Of a DNA stretch of 64,000 nt, positions 56,739 to 64,000 are shown in pieces. The notes beneath the pieces were generated by a model, which saw only the letters and a program-made list of their open reading frames with translations, was not told the DNA's origin and searched no databases. The position numbers were made by a program, and so were the translations under genes. How positions within the stretch are numbered: the first letter of the stretch is position 1; every line of letters starts with the position of its first letter. The DNA is from Prosopocoilus inquinatus (taxonomy: Eukaryota > Arthropoda > Insecta > Coleoptera > Lucanidae), in NCBI GenBank assembly GCA_036172665.1, contig CM069876.1, positions 50,189,001-50,253,000 of the forward strand, read 5' to 3'.

Positions 56739-57916
56739 AGTGTGTTCCCATCATATTTCTATCCGGTTCAAGATTAAAAAAATTTGTACTTATTTTGTTT
56801 TAATTTTAAACATAGTGTACCGAAGAAATATTAATGGTCGGCGAGGGTGAGATTGGGTAAAATAGAATCGTCGTTCTTTAAAATGTAGCATCTAACAAAG
56901 GCTTTAAGACGTGTACTTATTTTTCTTTTTTGTTGATCTTCCCTTCCCTCTTTAATTTTCTAATTTCAATGTCACCGTTAATCGATAAAATTTTTGAATC
57001 GTGATATTTTCAGTCCTAAAATTTTTTTGTTATCCATTCGTTACTGTCCGAAATTTCCCCTTACTTAACTTACTTTCGGTTTTAGAGTGACATCTTCCGC
57101 TCTCATTGTCAATACGAAACGAATAATTAGACATTGACATTGAAAAAAAAAAAAAAAACGTGAAACGAATTCGAATATATTTTATCGTTTGAAGATTAAG
57201 ATCTTTACTTGTACTATTATAAGATTATAAGGAAGGATTATTAAATAGTAAACAAAGAGATTTCGACAATTCTGATGAAAATATGAGAGGTCGCCGGTCG
57301 AGCAAACCGCAGAAAACGAAGCGGAAGACTATTTTCGGCTTTCATTTCGAAAACCAGGCCGCCACTAACGGAGAAAAACAAGATTCGGCTTTGCGCGGAC
57401 TGTTAAGAGAATCGGAAACGAGAAAAGAGAGCACGAAAAAGTCTTCCCTTATTCTACCCTTACCACCCTTTTCCACCACCCTCGTCTGGACGTTTCCACC
57501 AGCAATGAATTTAGAATTTGGAATCACAAACTGCGCGCACGGATTTATCTCGGACTAGTTACGTAAAATAATGCTGGACAGCTGGAGGGCACGAGGGTGG
57601 GGGGTGGGGGGTGAATAAGATTAATTTCCGCGGATAAACACATTGTTCCATTACCCGAATGATATTCCGGAACATTTCGTAACAGTAAATACGTTGAAAC
57701 GGTTTTGTTGTTTGCGTGCTACGGCGATGATCCTCGTGAGTAATTAAAAAAAAAAAACAATTGAAAATTGAAAAAATCCGGACGCTTTAAAATTTTAAGC
57801 TCGGATTCGAATCTTAATCACAAGATAAATAAATCGATCGGGTTTGCCGAAAACGTATCGAACAGAAGCGCTGTCATTCCACAAACTTTCGGTTCTAGAC
57901 TTTAGATCCTTGATTA
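56739..57916. other. Single-copy sequence
   Basis: CATATTTCTATC occurs at 56681 and 56752, a short direct repeat around the hammerhead-like segment. GACATTGACATTGA at 57133 is an isolated forerunner of the minisatellite 0.8 kb downstream. A 91-codon frame at 57283-57558 is basic and unrecognised. GGGTGGGGGGTGGGG lies near 57597. Confidence 0.45.
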
Positions 57917-60900
57917 AATGAGTAATTAGACATTGACATTGACAAAAAAAAATTAACCATTAGACATTGACATTGACAAAAATATAATAAATAGACATTG
58001 ACATTGAAAAAAGAATAATAATAATTAGTCATTGACCATTGAGAAAAAAAAATAATAATTAGACACTGACATTGAAAAAAGATTAATAATTAGACGCTGA
58101 CGCTGAAAAATTAACTTAGACATTGACATTGAGAAAAAAAATTAATAATTAGACATTGACATTGAAAAAAAAATTAATAATTAAACATTGACATTGAAAA
58201 AAAATTAATAATTGACATTGAAAAAAAAATTAATAATTAAACATTGACATTAAAAAATTACATTAGACATTGACATTGAGAAAAAAAATAATAATTAGAC
58301 ATTGACATTGAAAAAAAATTAATAATTAGACGTTGACAATAAAAAATTAAATTAGACATTGACATTGAGAAAAAACAATAATAATTAGACATTGACATTG
58401 AAAAAAAAAATTAATTGACATTGAAAAAAAATTAATAATTAAATATTGACATTAAAAAATTATATTAGACATTGACATTGAGGAAAAAAATAATAATTAG
58501 ACATTGACATTGAAAAAAAATTAATAATTAGACATTGACATTGAAAAAAAAATTAATAATTAAACATTGACATTGAAAAAAAAATAATAATTGACATTGA
58601 AAAAAAATTAATAATTAAACATTGACATTAAAAAATTACATTAGACATTGACATTGAGAAAAAAAATAATAATTAGACATTGACATTGAAAAAAAATTAA
58701 TAATTAGACGTTGACAATAAAAAATTAAATTAGACATTGACATTGAGAAAAAACAATAATAATTAGACATTGACATTGAAAAAAAAAATTAATTGACATT
58801 GAAAAAAAAATTAATAATTAAATATTGACATTAAAAAATTATATTAGACATTGACATTGAGGAAAAAAATAATAATTAGACATTGACATTGAAAAGAAAT
58901 TAATAATTAGACATTGACATTGAAAAAAAATTAATAATTAGACATTGTCATTGAAAAAAAATTAATAATTAGACATTGTCATTAAAAAATTAAATTAGAC
59001 ATTGACATTGAGAAAAAAAAATAATAATTAGACACTGATATTGAAAAAAAATTGACATTGAAAAAAAAAATTAATAATTAAACATTGACATTAAAAAATT
59101 AAATTAGACATTGACATTGAGAAAAAAAAATAATTAGACATTGACATTGAAAAAAAATTAATAATTGACATTGAAAAAAAAAATTAATAATTAAACATTG
59201 ACATTAAAAAATTACATTAGACATTGACATTGAGAAAAAAAATAATAATTAGACATTGACATTGAAAAAAAAAATAATTATTGACATTGAAAAAAAAAAT
59301 AATAATTAAACATTGACATTAAAAAATTACATTAGACATTGACATTGAGAAAAAAAATAATAATTAGACATTGACATTGAAAAAAAATTAATAATTAGAC
59401 GTTGACATTAAAAAATTAAATTAGACATTGACATTGAGAAAAAACAATAATAATTAGACATTGACATTGAAAAAAAAAATAATTATTGACATTGAAAAAA
59501 AAAAATAATAATTAAACATTGACATTAAAAAATTACATTAGACACTGACATTGAGAAAAAAAATAATAATTAGACATTGACATTGAAAAAAAATTAATAA
59601 TTAGACGTTGACATTAAAAAATTAAATTAGACATTGACATTGAGAAAAAACAATAATAATTAGACATTGACATTGAAAAAAAAAATTAATTGACATTGAA
59701 AAAAAAATTAATAATTAAATATTGACATTAAAAAATTACATTAGACATTGACATTGAGGAAAAAAATAATAATTAGACATTGACATTGAAAAAAAAATTA
59801 ATAATTAGACATTGACATTGAAAAAAAAATTAATAATTAAACATTGACATTGAAAAAAAAATAATAATTGACATTGAAAAAAAAATTAATAATTAAACAT
59901 TGACATTAAAAAATTACATTAGACATTGACATTGAGAAAAAAAATAATAATTAGACATTGACATTGAAAAAAAATTAATAATTAGACGTTGACAATAAAA
60001 AATTAAATTAGACATTGACATTGAGAAAAAACAATAATAATTAGACATTGACATTGAAAAAAAAAATTAATTGACATTGAAAAAAAAATTAATAATTAAA
60101 TATTGACATTAAAAAATTATATTAGACATTGACATTGAGGAAAAAAATAATAATTAGACATTGACATTGAAAAGAAATTAATAATTAGACATTGACATTG
60201 AAAAAAAATTAATAATTAGACATTGTCATTGAAAAAAAATTAATAATTAGACATTGTCATTAAAAAATTAAATTAGACATTGACATTGAGGAAAAAAAAT
60301 AATAATTAGACACTGATATTGAAAAAAAATTGACATTGAAAAAAAAAATTAATAATTAAACATTGACATTAAAAAATTACATTAGACATTGACATTGAGA
60401 AAAAAAATAATAATTAGACATTGACATTGAAAAAAAAATTAATAATTAGACATTGACATTGAAAAAAAATTAATAATTAGACATTGTCATTGAAAAAAAA
60501 TTAATAATTAGACATTGTCATTAAAAAATTAAATTAGACATTGACATTGAGAAAAAAAAATAATAATTAGACATAGACATTGAAAAAAAATTAATTGACA
60601 TTGAAAAAAAAATTAATAATTAAACATTGACATTAAAAAATTAAATTAGACATTGACATTGAGAAAAAAAAATAATAATTAAACATTGACTATGAAAAAA
60701 AATTAATAATTGACATTGAAAAAAAAATTAATAATTACATTGACATTAAAAAAATAAATTAGACATTGACATTGAGAAAAAAAAATAATAATTAGACATT
60801 GACACTGAAAAAAAATTAATAATTAGACATTCACATTGAAAAAAAAATTAATAATTAAACATTGACATTGAAAAAAAAATAATAATTGACATTGAAAAAA

Positions 60901-60965
60901 AAATTAATAATTAAACATTGACATTAAAAAATTAAATTAGACATTGACATTGAAAAAAAAAAAAT
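57917..60965 (+). repeat. ~31-34 bp minisatellite, about 3 kb
   Basis: The unit is TTAGACATTGACATTGA followed by an A run and TTAATAA or ATAATAA. GACATT is itself doubled. Units vary in A-run length and in marker variants (GACGTTGACA, GACATTGTCATT, GACACTGATATT, CATTAAAAAATTA). No open frame of 60 codons survives. Marker variants recur at an offset of ~1,275-1,278 bp (58329/59604, 58707/59985, 58941/60219), showing a higher-order duplication within the array. Confidence 0.92.
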
Positions 60966-61930
60966 TAAACCACGTTCTGACGTGCGTCCTCTTTCACTTA
61001 ACCCTCACCTTTTCAAGTCGGCTTTCCTCCCTGAAAGCAAACAGCAACAACAAAAGTCGGACGAAAAAGGTTATGACTACCAGCGTGTGGGCGGAGACTT
61101 CCTCACAATTCAAGAACCAATAACGTTAGTTAAAAGCATTCGAATTACGCGACCACCATCGCTTACGCAAGAAAGTCAAACAGAGAGAGGCAGGTAGCGG
61201 TCGGGTGGTAATAAACACGTGACTTCCCCCCATCTCGTATTAAAAACGAACGGAGAACAAAAGAGGAGGGAGGAAAGAAGGCGTGGCTATTGCCAACTTT
61301 TTCTTTTTTAATTTATTCGGCTCTTGCCTTCTTTCGTTACTTAGGGAATTGCTCTGATAAGTTGGGCGTGTTACGATTACAGGTGGGCGGAGCTATTATT
61401 ACGTCAGCAAAATTACCTAATAATCGCTCCTTCTTTCAAGAGAAGCTGCTTATTTTTAGAACTATAAAGCTACTACGTGGTCGGGCCTACAAAAAAAAAG
61501 TGAAGTGATGGTGAGCGCAAGTCTACGACTACGACCATGTGGGCGGTGCCTTCGTTATGCAATTTAAGAACCAATCGCGTTGATTAAACACGTTCGCCGC
61601 ATACATCGGCTCCTTTTGCTTACTTAAAAGTCAGTCGAACCGTAATGTGTAGGCTGGATGAACATGCATCTGGTATTAAAGACAAAAATCATTACACAAA
61701 AAGACAAACAGAGAAAACCAATTAAAATAAGAAAGAGGGCGTGGTTATTATTGCAAACTATTTTGTCTGCGCGGGGAGGAATTATTCTGATAAGATGGGC
61801 GTTACAATTGCAAGAGCGGGCGGAGCTATTATTATTATTACTTCAGCAAAAAAAGAAATAATTTCAAGGAAAGAAGACATATTTAAATGGGCTTGGGCGT
61901 GGGCGTGGCCTTGGCCGTGGACGTTGGCCT
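60966..61930 (+). repeat. Diverged ~450 bp tandem duplication
   Basis: 61060-61180 (GTTATGACTACCAGCGTGTG, GGGCGGAGACTTCC, CAATTCAAGAACCAAT) aligns with 61505-61625 (GTCTACGACTACGACCATGT, GGGCGGTGCCTTCG, CAATTTAAGAACCAAT). 61280-61410 (GGCGTGGCTATTGCCAACTT, CTCTGATAAGTTGGGCG, GGGCGGAGCTATTATTA) aligns with 61738-61850 (GGCGTGGTTATTATTGCAAA, TTCTGATAAGATGGGCG, GGGCGGAGCTATTATTA). A GGGCGTGGCC-rich run is at 61890-61925. No gene. Confidence 0.65.
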
Positions 61931-62430
61931 GTGGCTAAAAATAAAACAATCTCTTTTCCGCTCGTGCGGGCGAATTTGCGACTTAAAAAATGAAAACTTC
62001 GTCGAGCATTCGTCACTAATTCTTGACAGCCGTATTTAAATTATTTGTAACGTAAGTAAGCGCTTGTTTTTCTTCTCGTTTTGTAAAAAAAAAAACAATT
62101 ACATAAAGACGGCGGCGTCATGAGGTAGTTATATTTTTTTGTATTGAATGCAGAAAAAGGACGAACATTCCATTGTTTCCGCGACCGACACTGATATGCA
62201 TATGGGCGGAGTCACTCGATGACGTCTTATATTTAATTGGTGGGAGTAGGGGCGTGGCTATTCTTATCGCGGCATTATTATAGTCACCCTCAAAAGTTTT
62301 TCTCTTATTTGTTGCTTTGCTGTCGCAACAAATTAAGCTGGGGGCCTATTCTGAGATTGTCTGAAACTAATTTGAACTTGAAAGTTAAACGGAGCTACTA
62401 ACAAAAAGATTTTTAACTTCCATTTCATAA
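61931..62430. other. Single-copy approach to the right-end array
   Basis: Contains GGGCGGAGTCACTCGATGAC (62203) and GGGGCGTGGCTATTC (62249), related in motif content to the arrays on either side but not arranged in a unit. No gene. Confidence 0.4.
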
Positions 62431-64000
62431 AGAATAGCGAGAGGCCACGCCCTCTAACTATATTTCCGACGACATGCGACGCTTTTATATATTTGAGATT
62501 ACGTGGGCGGAGCTAACTTGTGACGTCTTGTGCGTCACGTTTCCTAATAATGCCCGGCGATTATTTAATACAGCAACCAACCACCCTGGCGTCACGCTTC
62601 CCAATGGTGCTCGACGGTTATTTAATAAAAAACAATCAAGCGCGATGTAACAAGTTACATCATTACATTTTCTATCTTATTAAGAATATCGAGAGGACAC
62701 GCCCTCCTCCATTTTATTTCCCACAGCGCTTTTGTGTATTTTAGATTACTTGGGCGGAGCTAACTTGTGACGTCTTGCGCGTTACGCTCCCCAATGATGC
62801 TCGGTGATTATTTAATACAGCGACCAACCACTTTGCAGCGAGTTACGAGATCGTTTGTCTTATTAAGAATATCGAAAGGACACGCCCTTGTCCATTTTAT
62901 TTTCCACGATGCTTTTAAATATATTTGAGATTACGTGGGCGGAGCTAACTTGTGACGTCTTGTGCGTCACGCTTCCTAATAATGCCCGGCGATTATTTAA
63001 TACAGCAACCAACCAACCTGCAGCGAGTTACGAGATTGTTTGTTTTATTAAGAATATCGAGAGGACAACGCCCTCCTCCATTTTATTTCCGACGGCGCTT
63101 TTAAATATATTTGAGATGACGTGAGCGGAGCTAACTTGTGACGACTTAATAAGCGTCACGCTTCCCGATGGTGCTCGGTGATTATTTAATAAAAAACAAT
63201 CAAGCGCGATGTAACGAGTTACGACATTTTCTATGTTATTAAGAATATCGAGAGGACACGCCCTCCTCCATTTTATTTCAGACGGCGCTTTTGTGTATTT
63301 GAGATTACGTGGGCGGAGCTAACTTGTGACGTCTTGCGCGTTACGCTTCCCAATGATGCTCGGTGATTATTTAATACAGCGACCAACCACTTTGTAGCGA
63401 GTTAGGAGATCGTATGTCTTATTAAGAATATCGAAGGGACACCCTTTGTCCATTTTATTTTCGACGATGCTTTTAAATATATTTGAGATGACGTGGGCGG
63501 AGCCAACTTATGACGACTTAAGCGCCATGCTTCCCAATACTGCCGGTGATTATTTAATACAGCGACCAACCACGTTGTAGCGAGTTATGAGATTGTTTTT
63601 TTTTTATTAAGAATATCGAGAGGACACGTCCTCCTCCATTTTATTTCCGACGACGCTTTTATGTATTTGATATTACGTGGGCGGAGCTAACTTGTGACGA
63701 CTTAATAAGCGTCACGCTTCCCAATGATGCTCGATAATTATTTAATAAAGCAACCAACCACGCTTCAGCGAGTTACTAGATTGTTTGTTTTATTAAGAAT
63801 ATCGAGAGACCACGCCCTCGTCCATTTTATTTCCAACGACGCTTTTGTGTATTTGAGTTTACGTGGGCGGAGCCAACTGTGATGATGACTTAATAAGCGT
63901 CACACTTCTCGGTGATTCAAATTCTTTTATCGAAAGGTATCGGAAGGACACGCCCCCCTCCCCCAATTATTTAATTTACGCCGACGCTACTGGGTATTCT
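62431..64000 (+). repeat. ~185 bp satellite array, at least eight units, open at the right edge
   Basis: G(G/A)GCGGAG recurs at 62505, 62752, 62937, 63123, 63311, 63495, 63679 and 63865 (period 184-188, except a first interval of 247 caused by a partial internal duplication). Each unit reads ATTAAGAATATCGAGAGGAC, ACGCCCTCCTCCATTTTATT, GAGATTACGTGGGCGGAGCT, AACTTGTGACGTCTTG, CGTCACGCTTCCCAATGATG, GATTATTTAATACAGCGACC. Most units carry a GGGCGG box, an opposed ACGCCCTCC box ~55 bp upstream and a TGACGTC or GCGTCACGC motif. The last unit decays near 63950-64000. Confidence 0.9.

Noticed and set aside
1..64000. tRNA genes
   Set aside because: A by-eye scan for the internal B-box pattern GGTTCRANNCC on both strands gave no site with a matching A box and acceptor stem. 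A dedicated scan would settle it.

Overview
This window looks like non-coding chromosomal DNA from an animal, most likely an arthropod and probably a holometabolous insect. The reasons are the AT-rich background with CpG not depleted, long simple-sequence tracts, very short intron-like segments, a hAT-type miniature element, and no dense array of open frames. A beetle would fit the many elements ending in ACAGGGTGT or GAACACCCTAT, but I hold this loosely. I found no protein-coding gene I can defend, and no tRNA, rRNA or CRISPR array. The open frames present are short, and those that recur do so only because they lie in repeats.

The window is dominated by tandem repeats. At least ten unrelated arrays occupy roughly 24 kb. 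From left to right they are: a ~150 bp array (2.0-3.0 kb) nested in a three-copy 1.77 kb unit (3.0-8.2 kb); a 302 bp satellite (10-14.3 kb); a 286 bp satellite (17.2-19.5 kb); an 80 bp array (21.8-22.5 kb); a 105 bp array (23.0-23.9 kb); a 124 bp triplet (30.2-30.6 kb); a 131 bp array (43.4-44.0 kb); a 30-unit array (49.3-53.2 kb) in which every unit carries a TGACANNTGTCA palindrome; a ~33 bp minisatellite (57.9-61.0 kb) with a ~1.28 kb higher-order duplication; and a ~185 bp array (62.4-64.0 kb) that runs off the right end.

Between the arrays lie mobile-element-like structures. There are two adjacent foldbacks (9.0-9.7 kb), a large imperfect inverted repeat (27.4-29.7 kb), and a colinear ~1 kb dispersed family in three copies (30-31 kb and 37-38 kb). 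A foldback locus with nested long hairpins occurs twice (35.4-36.5 and 39.1-40.5 kb). A 1.1 kb segment is duplicated at 41.5 and 46.5 kb. A 608 bp hAT-like miniature transposon with an 8 bp target duplication lies at 47.7-48.3 kb, and a possible solo LTR lies at 55.2-56.5 kb.

The features most worth following are the palindrome array at 49-53 kb (each palindrome matches the known TGIF-type TALE homeodomain site or a close variant), the twice-present foldback locus as a possible hairpin-RNA source, and the evidence that the 80 bp and 105 bp arrays arose from two modules of one older dispersed element seen at 1.4-1.8 kb. No enzymatic or multi-gene system is visible. All calls are by eye; percent identities and copy-number estimates elsewhere in the genome were not computed.
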